Shown here: positions 1 to 10,590 of the stretch, piece by piece | Layout of the letters: each line of letters begins with the position of its first letter | Numbering within the stretch: position 1 is the first letter of the stretch | NCBI GenBank assembly: GCA_963969595.1 | Contig: OZ018414.1 | Span: 12,879,660 to 12,943,659 of the forward strand | DNA from: Neckera pumila | Lineage: Eukaryota; Streptophyta; Bryopsida; Hypnales; Neckeraceae | Direction of reading: 5' to 3' | Length of the DNA: 64,000 bases | Notes under the pieces: generated by a model | Seen by the model: only the letters and a program-made list of their open reading frames with translations | The model's database searches: none | What the model was told of the DNA's origin: nothing | Position numbers and translations under genes: made by a program

Positions 1-208
1 AAGTAAAGACGAGTTCGAAGGCCAGACGTGCCTGCCCATCACCGAGCTCAAAAACGGGTACCGGTGCGTGCAGCTGTATGACAAAACGGGCCTGGAGTTG
101 CCTGGTGTCAAGATGTTGTTCCACTTCCAGAAGCTTTACCTGCAGAAATCCACGAGCCCATCGGGCCACACGATCTTGAACCCTCTCACACCCTCGTCAC
201 CGTATTGA
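1..208 (+). CDS. PLC: C-terminal part of phosphoinositide-specific phospholipase C (C2 domain), truncated by window edge
   Basis: PI-PLC cleaves phosphatidylinositol 4,5-bisphosphate into inositol trisphosphate and diacylglycerol at the membrane; its C-terminal C2 domain binds Ca2+ and lipid. Reading from base 2, an open frame of 68 codons ends with TGA at 206-208. The motif GQTCLPITELKNGYRCVQLY followed by DKTG and VKMLFHFQ matches the last strands of the C2 domain of plant PI-PLCs, which usually read GQTCLPV-EL--GIRAVPL and end in R/HFEF. The catalytic X and Y domains lie outside the window. A tail of about 20 residues follows the usual family end (KLYLQKS to PSSPY), a little longer than Arabidopsis paralogs as I recall them. 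It is not clear whether base 1 is inside an exon or near a splice acceptor. A C2-only protein is the alternative, but the match is specific to plant PLC. Confidence 0.8.
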   Translation, partial: SKDEFEGQTCLPITELKNGYRCVQLYDKTGLELPGVKMLFHFQKLYLQKSTSPSGHTILNPLTPSSPY

Positions 209-231
209 TCTAGTGTTGGACTGACTGTCTA

Positions 232-560
232 GGTCCTGGAAAACTCTTTGTTAGTAGAGCTTGCTTAGTCTGTCTAGGTCCAAGAGAAGCAGTTGCTGTT
301 TACGTCCTTACGATTTTGTTCGTAGAGCTTCCTTCGTCGGGTTGCTTACTGAAGGGAAGCAGTTGCTGTTTAGATCCTTATGGTTTTGTGAGTAGAGCAG
401 CTTGCTTAGTCTGGACTCAATGAAAGCAGTTGCTGTTTAGGTCCATGTGGTTTAGTGAGTAAGACTATCCCTAGCTTGGACTCAATGGAAGGAGTTGCTG
501 TTCAAGTTCTTATGGTTTTGTTATTAGAGCAGCGTCCTTAGTCTGACTCAAGGGAACTAG
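232..560 (+). repeat. Degenerate tandem repeat, about 65-70 bp unit, four copies
   Basis: The core AGTTGCTGTT recurs at 291, 361, 428 and 493, giving periods of 70, 67 and 65. Around it recur TTATGGTTTTG, TAGAGCAGCTTGCTTAGTCT and GGACTCAATG. The array starts just after the PLC stop codon, so it probably lies in the 3' untranslated region. Confidence 0.75.
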
Positions 561-1374
561 TCACTTATGTGGCTTGGTTTGTAAAACGGCTTGTATCATG
601 GCCAAGTTTAGCTGTGGAACTACCCGGAGCCTGGACTGAAGGATAATACTGACTTGCTTTGCTTGCTCATGTAGAACTGCCCCTAGTTTTGGACTCGAGA
701 GTAAGACTCGCTAATCTAGGTCTATGTGGCTTAACTTAGTAGTTTACGTGAAATACCTTTGACAAGCTCGACTTCTAGACAGTGTGGACTGTGGACTCCT
801 TGCCAACTTTTTGTGCATCGGAGAGCATAATGGCTCTGATCTGTAACAAGTCAGGTGCTGTAATTAGAGTTGCAGACAAGCTGCAGTATGAATTTGATCT
901 GTGTAATGCTACCGCGTGGTTTGGACTTTGTTGTACAGATCATTGGAACCAGGAATCGTGTTTGTGGCGCTTTTGGAGAAAATTTGGAATGTTCAGTGAG
1001 GGTGAAGTCGCAAGGATCACTCAAAGTAGGATGGTATTGTCAAAGTTGTTTGAATATATGTAAGCTCAGATGAATAAATGATGTTTCATGCATAATGTGC
1101 ATATTTTTGGATACAAATAGCTTCATCATTCTTGTTAACTCACTACCTTGGAGGATTGAAAAGAAATTTTTGTTTGGAATTCTCCCAAATGTTGTAAAGA
1201 TAGCATAATGTGCATGCAGGACGGTGAGGACCCAAAGTGTTTGATGGATGATTTCAAAGCACTGACACATAAATACACATTAGGATTTTCAATGTGTTGA
1301 TGATGATTATCTTGGGGTGTGAAAGGTATTGGATAACCTTTAATTTTATCTTCTTAATCTATACCTTAAATTTG
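561..1374 (+). other. Spacer, probable PLC 3' flank
   Basis: No convincing gene. The short ORFs at 782-1063 and 870-1073 overlap in different frames and resemble nothing I recognise. An AATAAA hexamer at 1073-1078 could be a polyadenylation signal, but it is about 870 bases past the PLC stop. Confidence 0.4.
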
Positions 1375-1600
1375 TTAATTAATTAATTAATTAATTAATT
1401 AATTAATTAATTAATTTGTTTGTTTGTTTGTTTGTTTGTTTGTTTGTTTGTTTGTTTGTTTGTTTGTTTGTTTGTTTGTTTGTTTGTTTGTTTGTTTGTT
1501 TGTTTGTTTGTTTGTTTGTTTGTTTGTTTGTTTGTTTGTTTGTTTGTTTGTTTGTTTGTTTGTTTGTTTGTTTGTTTGTTTGTTTGTTTGTTTGTTTGTT
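1375..1600. repeat. Compound microsatellite (TTAA)n then (TTTG)n
   Basis: About ten TTAA units (1375-1414) run directly into about 46 uninterrupted TTTG units (about 1414-1600). The long ORFs here, coding FVCL or NKQT repeats, are products of the tetranucleotide tract and not genes. Confidence 0.97.
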
Positions 1601-2041
1601 ACGTTGAGATCTCCCGGACCGTGCATCCCCGGCCGCGTGCTTGGTACCATCGGAAAGGGCTCGGCGAGTAGGGGTGCACGGGCTTGGTTTCGTGGCGTTT
1701 GGAGCAGTGGTGCAAAAGTTATTGAATTTCAAAGTATTTATTGATTAAAAAATTAGAAAATTACTTTTACTTTGATTTTGGTGGTGTTCTTGCTACTGGG
1801 AGTGGAACCGGGAGTGGAACTAGGAGTGGAATCAGGAGTAGATGAAAATTGGGCCAACGGCATAGGGCCAGACTAGTTTATAATGAATACTCTATATTAT
1901 AGGCGTTCAATAACATGAACCAAAGTGGTGACGATGTATTTTCTATTTGTCTTTCAAAAAAATTGATGAAAAGATTGTTTTTTTAGATATTATAATTGAG
2001 ATTAGATAATTTATAATCTAGTTTATAATTTAGACAAGTAC
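1601..2041. other. Spacer with a short GC-rich island
   Basis: 1601-1700 is clearly richer in G and C than its surroundings. 1795-1845 has short imperfect repeats of GGAGTGGAAC. No gene is supported. Confidence 0.4.
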
Positions 2042-3423
2042 AGTGACTGACGAAACCGAGTACTTTTGTGAAACGTTTTCATTCAAACAACCATACCATA
2101 AGCATCAATGGTTAAAATCCAAAAGTGTACACATGAAAGTTGTAGAGCACGACATACAACACATTACCATGGAAGTTTAAAGAAAAAATTAGTTGTGATT
2201 TGAAAGAAAATTAATTCCAAAGTTTGCTATGTCAAAAACTCGGTTTTGTTCAACATAGTTTGGCTTTACTTTATCTTTTGTCAATTTTTTTTTAAAACTC
2301 CTAAAAAACTTTTTGTACCTTAGCATGTTGGTATACATCATTTTTGATTGTTGTATACAAAAATTGAAGGACTTTCACATTTATAGAATTAAAAGTATTA
2401 ACAATCTAACAAACATGCAAATGATGTTGGTTCTCACAAAATTTGAGTTTTTTTTGTGGAATTCAGAGCATGGGATTGCATTAGCCATGGTATAGAGGGT
2501 ATAGGTTGCAAAATAGACCACTTTTATATCTAAATGTCCTTGTATATAAAATATTTGTTGAATTGGGCAATGTGTACAATTTATATTTTACAATTGTATA
2601 ATGTATTTTTAATTTCAACTTTTGTGTTCAAAGACTAGAGTTCATGATGCATATAAACCATCCAAAAAAATTCAAAAAACTCCATCATCATTGTTTGTAT
2701 TATCCAAAAACAGCTAATTTTCAAAAATTACATTGATAGTCAAAAAATTAGCTGTTTTTGGATAATACAAACAATGATGATGGAGTTTTTTGAATTTTTT
2801 TGGATGGTTTATATGCATCATGAACTCTAGTCTTTGAACACAAAAGTTGAAATTAAAAATACATTATACAATTGTAAAATATAAATTGTACACATTGCCC
2901 AATTCAACAAATATTTTATATACAAGGACATTTAGATATAAAAGTGGTCTATTTTGCAACCTATACCCTCTATACCATGGCTAATGCAATCCCATGCTCT
3001 GAATTCCACAAAAAAAACTCAAATTTTGTGAGAACCAACATCATTTGCATGTTTGTTAGATTGTTAATATTTTTAATTCTATAAATGTGAAAGTCCTTCA
3101 ATTTTTGTATACAACAATCAAAAATGATGTATACCAACATGCTAAGGTACAAAAAGTTTTTTAGGAGTTTTAAAAAAAAATTGACAAAAGATAAAGTAAA
3201 GCCAAACTATGTTGAACAAAACCGAGTTTTTGACATAGCAAACTTTGGAATTAATTTTCTTTCAAATCACAACTAATTTTTTCCTTAAACTTCTATGGTA
3301 ACGAGTTGTATGTTGTGCTCTACGACTTTTATGTGTACACTTTTGGGTTTTAAACATTGATGCTTATGGTATGGTTGTTTGAATGAAAACGTTTCACAAA
3401 AGTACTCAGTTTCGTCAATCACT
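2042..3423. repeat. Long near-perfect inverted repeat (foldback element), arms about 680 bp, short loop
   Basis: Bases x and 5465-x are complementary from 2042/3423 inward to about 2721/2744, so the arms have no net length difference and the loop is about 20 bases. The two mirror ORFs, 2313-2495 (+) and 2970-3152 (-), differ at one residue of 60 (KS versus KN), showing how alike the inner arms are. The outer 200 bp has more mismatches. Complementarity stops abruptly at both ends. No target-site duplication is obvious. It could be a foldback transposon, a very young tail-to-tail duplication, or a hairpin-RNA source locus. Confidence 0.9.
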
Positions 3424-4716
3424 ATATAAAAAGGTTAGATCACCTTTTCCAATTCGATAAGCATACATTAGATTCCTTTTTCAATATTTACAAAGCAAAT
3501 TCTTTAATATTTACTCTTATGTATTAAAGTTCTTTGGTTTTTAACCATATGTAGAAAAATTGTAGATACCCTCACATAAGTCCAAGAATGATTTTTAAAT
3601 GAGATATGCAAAACTTAAAAGAGCTCAAGTTGGTGGTTGTGAAGTTGAACCAACAATTATGCCCGAGTATAAAGTAGCTCTTATTTTTGGATTGAGGAAG
3701 TATTACATAATCCTACCTTGTATTGTATAGAGCAAGGAAAAACAATGGTAGGTTGAGTGGATGAACAAACCCTAATGCCATAATCAAGAACTCCACCAAA
3801 GCCCTAATCTTATAGTGCCATATCCTCCATTCCTAACAAAACTTTATTCCTCTTCTAACAAAATTTTGTGCCATAACTTTAAATCAAATCATCTAGTATT
3901 TGGAATATTTTTGAGTTTTACCAACTATTTTCCTTTAATTCCCATATTAAAACCATTTTTTCAATACTAAATCCAGTTATTTTCTCAACTTTTACTCTAA
4001 TTAGAAATTCTATATATTTTTTTGCTCATTTTGTTGCAACTAGGGTTTTCCTCAATTCTACTAGCTAACTTTGACCTAGCCATTGTTTTCTCCCAAACAT
4101 TGGAATCATTTCCGCTATGACAAAAACAATTAGAACATCACCACCAGGTCTGAAAGGATAAACCCAAAAATCAGATGCAAAATGAATTCAATCAAAGAAT
4201 CAACTAAGCAATCAATCAAATATTCTTGTTTTGAGGCCAAGTAAAGTAAGCCTTTCCATCACTATTCACTACCCAATTCTGTTTTCGTTCACTACAAAAT
4301 CCACATCCATTCATTTTTTTGACAATTTTAGTCCATTAATGCCAAAAGGGGTAACGTATCAATCTTTCATTGGTGGGAACTTATGTGCCAATAGATACAT
4401 GTTTAGATAGTAATGGGTTGTTCATGGGATGTTTTTGACCCCACTCTATGGATGGTTTTGTAATTTTAGGGCAAACCACTTCAAAAATTCACATAAATTA
4501 CAATATTAATCAAAAAATTATTATTCCACTTGGTTTTTATTCATGAAACAAGTGCACACCTCTGAAAAATATGTACCCCTCTTAAAATTGACCTCAAGAT
4601 ACTTGGATTCCAAATTAAGGTGGTAATATGTTTGTCTACTTTACATGCTACTTTACGAGCTTTGTTTTCAAGGTTGGTTGCCTTTTTATGGTGGACTTGT
4701 GAACAAGCCACCGCTA
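3424..4716. other. AT-rich spacer
   Basis: No ORF of note and no RNA gene or repeat that I can support. Weak fragments recur elsewhere as generic AT-rich intergenic sequence. Confidence 0.4.
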
Positions 4717-5096
4717 AAGTAGAACCTCTGTAAACTGATAGGGCTCAGACCGCCTAACAAGACATTAGATGAGATTCGGGGGTCTTGGAGGGCTTCGAGT
4801 TCCTCTACTGTCTGTTGCGTTCCCAAACTGCGGGAACGCAGCAACAGCAACTGGCTGATGTGGTCAAACGACTGCCACGTCAGTTTTTGAAAATAAAAAA
4901 AATAAAAAAAATTTGCTTAAAATGATATTTCGTTAAAAAAAAAAAATTTGAAATTTTTTTTTTCTGACACACCCGTACTAGCGTTCACTGAATCTGGGCT
5001 GATCAGGGAACAGGCTTGAAACGGCCCTCCAAGACCCCCAAATATCATCTAATGTTACTTTAGAGAGGTTGATTGCTTTAAAGAGGGTTTGCACTA
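4717..5096. mobile_element. Pogo-like (Emigrant-type) MITE, interrupted by another MITE
   Basis: Ends resemble the family seen intact at 16153-16360: AGTAGAACCTCTGTAAA at the left, next to a TA, and TTTAAAGAGGGTTTGCACTA before TA at the right. The internal segment TAACAAGA...TTACTTTAGAGAGGTT is split by the element at 4763-5054. Only about 88 bp of host element remains, so it is internally deleted or diverged. Arabidopsis Emigrant/pogo-like MITEs begin CAGTAAAACCTCTATAAA and duplicate TA, hence the family call. Confidence 0.55.
4763..5054. mobile_element. MITE, CATTAG family copy A (292 bp), inserted in a pogo-like MITE
   Basis: Terminal inverted repeats of about 30 bp begin CATTAGATGAGATTCGGGGG and end in the mirror TCATCTAATG, with TCTTGGAGGGC inside. 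The interior shares CTGATGTGGTCAA and GACTGCCACGTCA with copy D at 30199-30488, plus A/T-rich runs. Related copies are at 18682-19035 and 19626-19877. I could not define a target-site duplication. Confidence 0.75.
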
Positions 5097-5709
5097 TACA
5101 AGAAGCTTGCCGCATTTTAGTGAAAAAGGATCTCTCCATCATGACCAAGAAGCTTGTGCAAAAGAATACTTTACCTTTTTTTGAGAGGGTCTAGTCTAGG
5201 TCCACCACAATTTTTTGGCAAGCTCGCATTTAGTATTAGGACTTATTTTTTTCCCGAAGCCGGGACCACCCAACCCTATTTGTTTATAGAGGTTTATAGA
5301 CTTTTAGAGGAATGACTTAAGGAAGGCGATCCATTGTTGACCATTTAAGCAATTATGCATATTTGCAAAGTGGGGTCCTTCAAGGGAGGAATTTTTTCAT
5401 GTGTAGAAATTGAGTTAAGAAGGTTCTCATAATTTTTCAGATTTTTATTTCTCAAAACATAATTACTATGAATTTTTTTCCTGAAGATTCTATTTGACCT
5501 ATACTTGTTATATAGACCTCCCTATTTTTGACCAAGGACTGATTGCTAATCCACCCAAGGGGTGATTGCAATATTGATCATCTTGTAGCCAATCATAATG
5601 CGCCACAATTGCATTGGAAATCGTGCCGTACTAAATGACCGTTTTTCTCCTACTAAGTGAAAAGAAAACAATTTGCAGAGCGAGAATGGGTAATGGTTGG
5701 AAATGTGTA
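5097..5709. other. Spacer
   Basis: No coding or RNA gene is supported. Confidence 0.4.
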
Positions 5710-6020
5710 CAGCAGAACCTTTCTACACTAATATAGTTGGGATTGGTCTGACGACTAGGGAGGACTAACCCGTCTATTGCCCCATTCAAAGGATAAATGT
5801 AAAAACTGCCCCCTATTTTGTGTTGCTTAAATTTTGTATTTCTTCATGCCTCCTATCTAATTCGGGTCTGATTGCAAATATGAATTCAGAAATTGCAAGT
5901 TTTATCAAACGTGGCAAATAAAGAAATTTCAGTGTTTTCTACACGGGTAAAACTTGGGGCAATAGAGAGGTCAGTTCTCTCTAGCCTGGTCTGACACGTC
6001 AAATTAGAGAGGTTATTACT
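5710..6020. mobile_element. Pogo-like (Emigrant-type) MITE, interrupted by a Mutator-like MITE
   Basis: The left end reads TA-CAGCAGAACCTTTCTACA; the right end reads AAATTAGAGAGGTTATTACTA. After removal of the nested element at 5753-5986 and one copy of its 9-bp duplication, the two halves give a continuous short element like 16153-16360. Confidence 0.6.
5753..5986. mobile_element. Mutator-like MITE (234 bp) with 9-bp target duplication
   Basis: The identical 9-mer TGGTCTGAC flanks the element at 5744-5752 and 5987-5995. The ends GACTAGGGAGGACTAACC and GGTCAGTTCTCTCTAGCC are inverted repeats with few mismatches. A 9-bp duplication with long inverted ends is the hallmark of Mutator-like elements. 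A second, inverted copy lies at 12317-12550. Confidence 0.8.
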
Positions 6021-6821
6021 AGGGCTTTTTTTTCATTTCTGAAGAAGTGCCATAGTGACAATATAAAATGTTACAGTGGTGCTCCAAATTGCAACATTCA
6101 TCCACTTATTGGATGTATAGTATGGTTTTCATCCACAATTAGGCGATTTCATCTAATATTTTCTTAAATTTCAAAGTTGTCTGGCGATTTCATCCAATTT
6201 TTTTGGCATTTTGTATAACCTTTTTTAGCCAGATTTTTTTTTCTGGTGCACTCTGGCACCAGAAAGCCAAAAAAAAAGCCCTGGTTATTACATTAGGGAG
6301 GGTCATGATGTTCGTAAGTTGGGACCGGCAATCAATGCTTCCTGACAACTTTGGGAGGTTCTACAGTTCTACTGTATTGAGTTTCTCAGGTCGGATGCAG
6401 CAAGTCAACTATTTTTCCAGATCGGTAGGCATGGCTGCCACTTCTGCAAAATTGCACCAAACCTGCCAGACTTTCGCTACCGTGAGATTCGGCACACTGT
6501 TTCCAATCTGATCCGTTGCTGAGGTGCATCCCCCTTGGTCCCCCGCCCATCCCTTGATGCCCTCCGTAGATTCTTAGAGCCCCAAGTTCATCAGATTATT
6601 ATAATCGCCGCCGTAGGTTCCTCATACCAAAACAGGAATTTGGCTTATCAAAACAGGGGTTTGGCTTGCCAGCCCAGGGCCGTGTCTTTTAGGTCTAAAA
6701 AACATTACCGAATTCGCACATGATGTCGCACTTCGAGGACTACACTGGTACGGGACAATCAGTTATTGCTGCTGGGATTTCTTATGATTGTGGATGCAGA
6801 TTTTGAACTGAAGCTCGCATT
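6021..6821. other. Spacer
   Basis: Open frames at 6203-6511 and 6535-6723 lack recognisable domains and any splice context, so they are not called as genes. Confidence 0.35.
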
Positions 6822-7560
6822 GTAGTAGTTTCGGAGCTTCAAATCTCGTGAATTCTGCGGAATGCGAGGTAGTTTAGCTACTTCTTCATGTGATTTTGCG
6901 GAAGTTTATCCTCACTGGGAAATTTTCAGTTGTTGCCGAAAAATGAAATTCGAGATATAGGGTTGGGTTTTGCAAAGGAGTGTAGTGTGAGACTGAGTGT
7001 CGAGTGTGCTCGCCTTTACTATTGGACGTATGTCTCAAGTTTTGAATTCGAAGTGTGAGTTACATCTTCACGTGGGTTGCCAGAAAACTTTGAAGCTTAT
7101 TGGCAAGAAATGAATTTCAAACTGTGGATTTGGTTTTTTAAATGAGTGTAGAGAGTAGAGTGCTCGCCTTTACTATTGGACGTATCTCTCAAGATTTGAA
7201 TTCGAAGTGTGAGTTACTTTTTCACGTAGTTTGCAGAAACTTTGAAGCTTATTGCTAAAAAATGAATTTCAAACCGGGGGTTTGAATTTTTAAATGAGTG
7301 TAGAGTGTAGAGTGTAGAGTGTAGAGTGCTCGCCTTTACTGTTGTCCGCAGTTCTCAAGTTTTGAATTCGGAATGTGAGTTACATCTTCACGTGGTTTGC
7401 AGAAACTTTGAAGCTTATTGCCAGGAAATGAAATTCGATCTACGGATTTGATTTTGCAAATGAGTAGAGTGTGGAGGGTAGAGTGTGGAGGGTAGAGTGT
7501 AGTGTTTAGGGTACCCAACTTTATTAGTTTCCATAGTTTTCAAGTTTTGATTTCTTTCTG
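6822..7560. repeat. Degenerate tandem array, about 150-185 bp unit, about five copies, upstream of SAT
   Basis: GCTCGCCTTTACT recurs at 7008, 7162 and 7328, with a diverged start near 7512 and an older unit from about 6822. Each unit contains TTTTGAATTCGAAGTGTGAG, TTCACGTGG, GAAACTTTGAAGCTTATTG, and ends in a variable number of 7-bp GAGTGTA steps (7293-7328 and 7460-7505). It sits 1.1-1.9 kb before the SAT start, in promoter or 5' untranslated territory. Confidence 0.8.
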
Positions 7561-8697
7561 AAAGGGTGACACTGGAGAAGAGAGGTACTTTTGGACTGTA
7601 ATAGTACTGTTTGGTACGGATTTGATTTGGTAATGTGAGAGTTTGATTGGTTTGGTGTTGGTTTGTCAGCACGGCGGAGGGGCAAATGATAGTGAGTGTC
7701 TGTTCACGGTGATTTGAGGGGAGGCCAAGCGGCGAGAAGCTCGCGCTTTATCAATTTCTGTTTTTGTGATGGTAAAGTTGATCTTTCTCTCATGGGAGCA
7801 TGAGTGATTTGTGGAGTGCATTGTGTGATAGTGGTTAATATTTGAAAGTGATTCATTTTTATCTAATGCAAATTCGATCGGCTGCTACTCTGGCGGTCTT
7901 CTGGTGATAATTTCCCATTCCCGGGTTGTCTTTCTGGTTCTTGCTTCCATGTCTAAAGCCCCGTTGCAACCTTGCTAGCTTCAATTGCGCGAACTTGATG
8001 GTCCTTGGGGCTGTTCAATATTGTATCCTGAATTTTCTGTCGTCATTTTGTAGGTCTTTGTGACGCAAACTCCTAAATGACCGAAAAGTCCAAATTAGCC
8101 CTCGTGTTTCTTTAGCAGGTTTGAGCTGGATTTTCTTTTGTTCAATTTTTGTTATTGTTTGATTATCATATGCAAAGTGGTTCGCTGATTATGGTAATAT
8201 AAAACCCATTCTGATTATGGTAATATGGTTATTTCCCATTCTGAATCACGTGATCAATCAAATTGGTCAATTTAATAAATCCTTGTTCCTTCGCGGGCTG
8301 ATCTCAAAGTAATGTGCATTTTTTGATCTATTGTTTCTTGTAAGTGATGAATAGATTGTGGCAAGCCACTGGGTCGTAATACGTTCAAATTCTGAGGCTG
8401 AAACTTGGGAATCAATTCTTTGAGAGACCGGGACCAAGCAAAACCGAATTCGAATCAGGATTTGAGAACGAAATGGAAGAGAACTAGCGCCAGTATATCT
8501 TTTGTCAGATTTTAGGCGATTGTTTTATGAACGCTCTGTGTTGGAGAACTCGGCTTCCCATTCCTATTGGCTATTCTTCTGGTTCTTATGTCCCTTCTAC
8601 CTGGAATCTAAAACCTCCGTGCCGGAATTGGGGAATTGAAGGGCAATCAGCTCCACACGAGAGTGCTCAAGGTGATTCCATGCTTTAAATTGATAGT
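7561..8697 (+). promoter_or_regulatory. Presumed 5' region of the serine acetyltransferase gene
   Basis: Less AT-rich than the spacer and free of repeats. It holds the last 1.1 kb before the SAT ATG. No TATA box or transcription start could be fixed from sequence alone, and a leader intron is possible. Confidence 0.35.
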
Positions 8698-10590
8698 TTG
8701 ACGGTGGCTATGGACTCTTTAGCTTTTACCACCTTAGCTCCATCCAGCTCCTCGTGGGCAGCGACCCCCTCGGGGCCTAAATTTTGTCTCCAAGGTTGCG
8801 TCAAGTGCAGCCCAGTGTCCTTATCTCTTCGGTCTTCATCCCTCTCGTCGTCCAAGAGATCGGAATGCTCCTCCTCATCTACAAGTCTGTTGTATGGAGA
8901 TCAGCTCAAGCTTGTCAGGGAAGTCACAAGCAGAATCAATAGACGAGGATTGCTCACGCGAGTGGTCTTCTTGGACGAATGCGGATCTGAGAATTCCGAT
9001 GCACATGTGATTAAAGAGGAACCCAAGCGAGCGACCGGGCTTGCCACGTCTATTCAAAAGGCTAGAGAGGATGTAATAGCGCGAGGGGTGAACGGATCAC
9101 CCTCAATTGGCGGCAATACGACTTTTTCGAAGGCGGCATCTGAACAACCTTCGGATATTGACGAGATTTGGCTAACAATCAAATCGGAAGCTCGACTGGA
9201 ATCAGAGAAGGAGCCGGTCCTTGCATCGTACTTTTATTCATCAGTCGTATCTCACAGGTGTGTGCTCTGATTTCATCTGTCTATCGTGGATGTGGCTTTG
9301 TTTTCAAGCACTACACTATGTTCCATTTACTTCGTGTCACTGTCTATCATTTATATTGGAGATGCAGTTTCTCACCTTTTGACATAGCGCTAATACTACT
9401 CATTCTGTAGCTTGATCATTTCCAGCAACTCCTTGTTATAACCAGTATTTATACTTACAACTGAGCCTGGCTATTGTTATGTAGAGGCTTCATTCACTAA
9501 ATTCCAATTTTTGGGGTCGTAAGATCTATTTTTTCGTCATTTTGAATTCTAATTCGGGGCCTACGGCTTCAAATTCTCTAGGGGAGGCTCACTTGGGCAT
9601 CTCTCACCAATGAGAGATTTCTTCATTCATATTATGAAATAGAGGCATGTTTTGGTGTTGGGGCAGAGCAGCTGTAAATAGAAATCCCCATTTCTCCACT
9701 GGGATTGTAATATTGGAGATGTTGTAGTACATCCACATATTGAGCTAGCAAACCTACGTCTCCAAATTTTTTTTATAGGTGAATGTAACTTCTTTAGGCT
9801 GTGTTACTATACAGAATAATCCCTGGATGTTTTTTCCCCATCAGAAACCTTGTAGCTAGCTCACTTGTTGCACACCTTGTGCAGGTCACTGGAGCGCGCT
9901 CTAGCATTCCACCTCAGCAACAAACTGAGCAACCCGACTCTCCTCAGCACGCAGCTCTTCGGTCTGATAGTGGACATCTTCAACAGCGATGAGGACATTC
10001 GGTTAGCCATAAGGGAAGATTTGCAGGCAGTGAAAACCAAGGATCCAGCATGCTCCTCCTACTGCCACTGCCTTCTCTATTACAAGGGCTTTCTCGCATG
10101 TCAAGCGTACCGGGTGTCACACTGGCTCTGGAAGCACGACCGCAAATCTCTTGCGTTCTTAATGCAAAGCCGGGTATCCGAAGTGTTTCATGTAGACATC
10201 CACCCAGCTGCCCGAATTGGCTCCGGACTGTTCCTTGATCACGCAACGGGCTTGGTGGTAGGGGAGACTGCAGCCATTGGCAGCAATGTGTCGATATTGC
10301 ATGGTGTGACTCTTGGAGGTACTGGTGCTGTCATTGGTGATCGGCACCCCAAGATTGGAGACGGGGTGCTCATCGGCGCTGGAGCTATTCTGCTTGGAAA
10401 TATTCACGTCGGGGATGGGGCGAAAATTGGCTCGGGGTCGCTGGTGCTTATTGATGTACCTCGAAGGACGACTGCTGTGGGAAACCCTGCGCGGCTTATT
10501 GGTGGCAAACAGCGACCTACGAAGTTGGAGGAGATTCCAAGTAACACTATGGACCATCAAATCAAAGGTTGGTCGGACTACGTTATCTGA
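8698..10590 (+). CDS. SAT: Serine O-acetyltransferase, probably plastid-targeted
   Basis: Acetylates serine with acetyl-CoA to O-acetylserine, the carbon skeleton for cysteine synthesis. Exons are 8698-9257 and 9885-10590, joining AG|G in frame; intron 9258-9884 is GT-AG. The product is about 421 residues. Residues 1-90 are rich in Ser, Thr and Arg with few acids, as in a chloroplast transit peptide. DEIWLTIKSEAR...ASYFYSS begins the N-terminal helical SATase domain. The hexapeptide-repeat domain carries HVDIHPAARIGSGLFLDHAT with the catalytic Asp/His region, then VVGETAAIG, TLGGTG, GDRHPKIGDG and AVGNPARLIGG. It ends WSDYVI; a C-terminal Ile of this kind docks into O-acetylserine (thiol) lyase in the cysteine synthase complex. 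ATG at 8698 is chosen as first in frame; a second ATG lies four codons on. Function is near certain; compartment is inferred. Confidence 0.95.

Noticed and set aside
1403..1744. Long ORFs on both strands coding FVCL and NKQT repeats
   Set aside because: They are reading frames through the TTTG microsatellite.
2313..3152. Two 60-codon ORFs of nearly identical sequence on opposite strands
   Set aside because: They are mirror images caused by the palindrome; no domain or codon signal.
6203..6723. ORFs of 102 and 62 codons
   Set aside because: No recognisable motif, AT-biased start, no splice or homolog context.
10159..10560. Minus-strand ORF of 133 codons
   Set aside because: Antisense to the conserved SAT hexapeptide domain.
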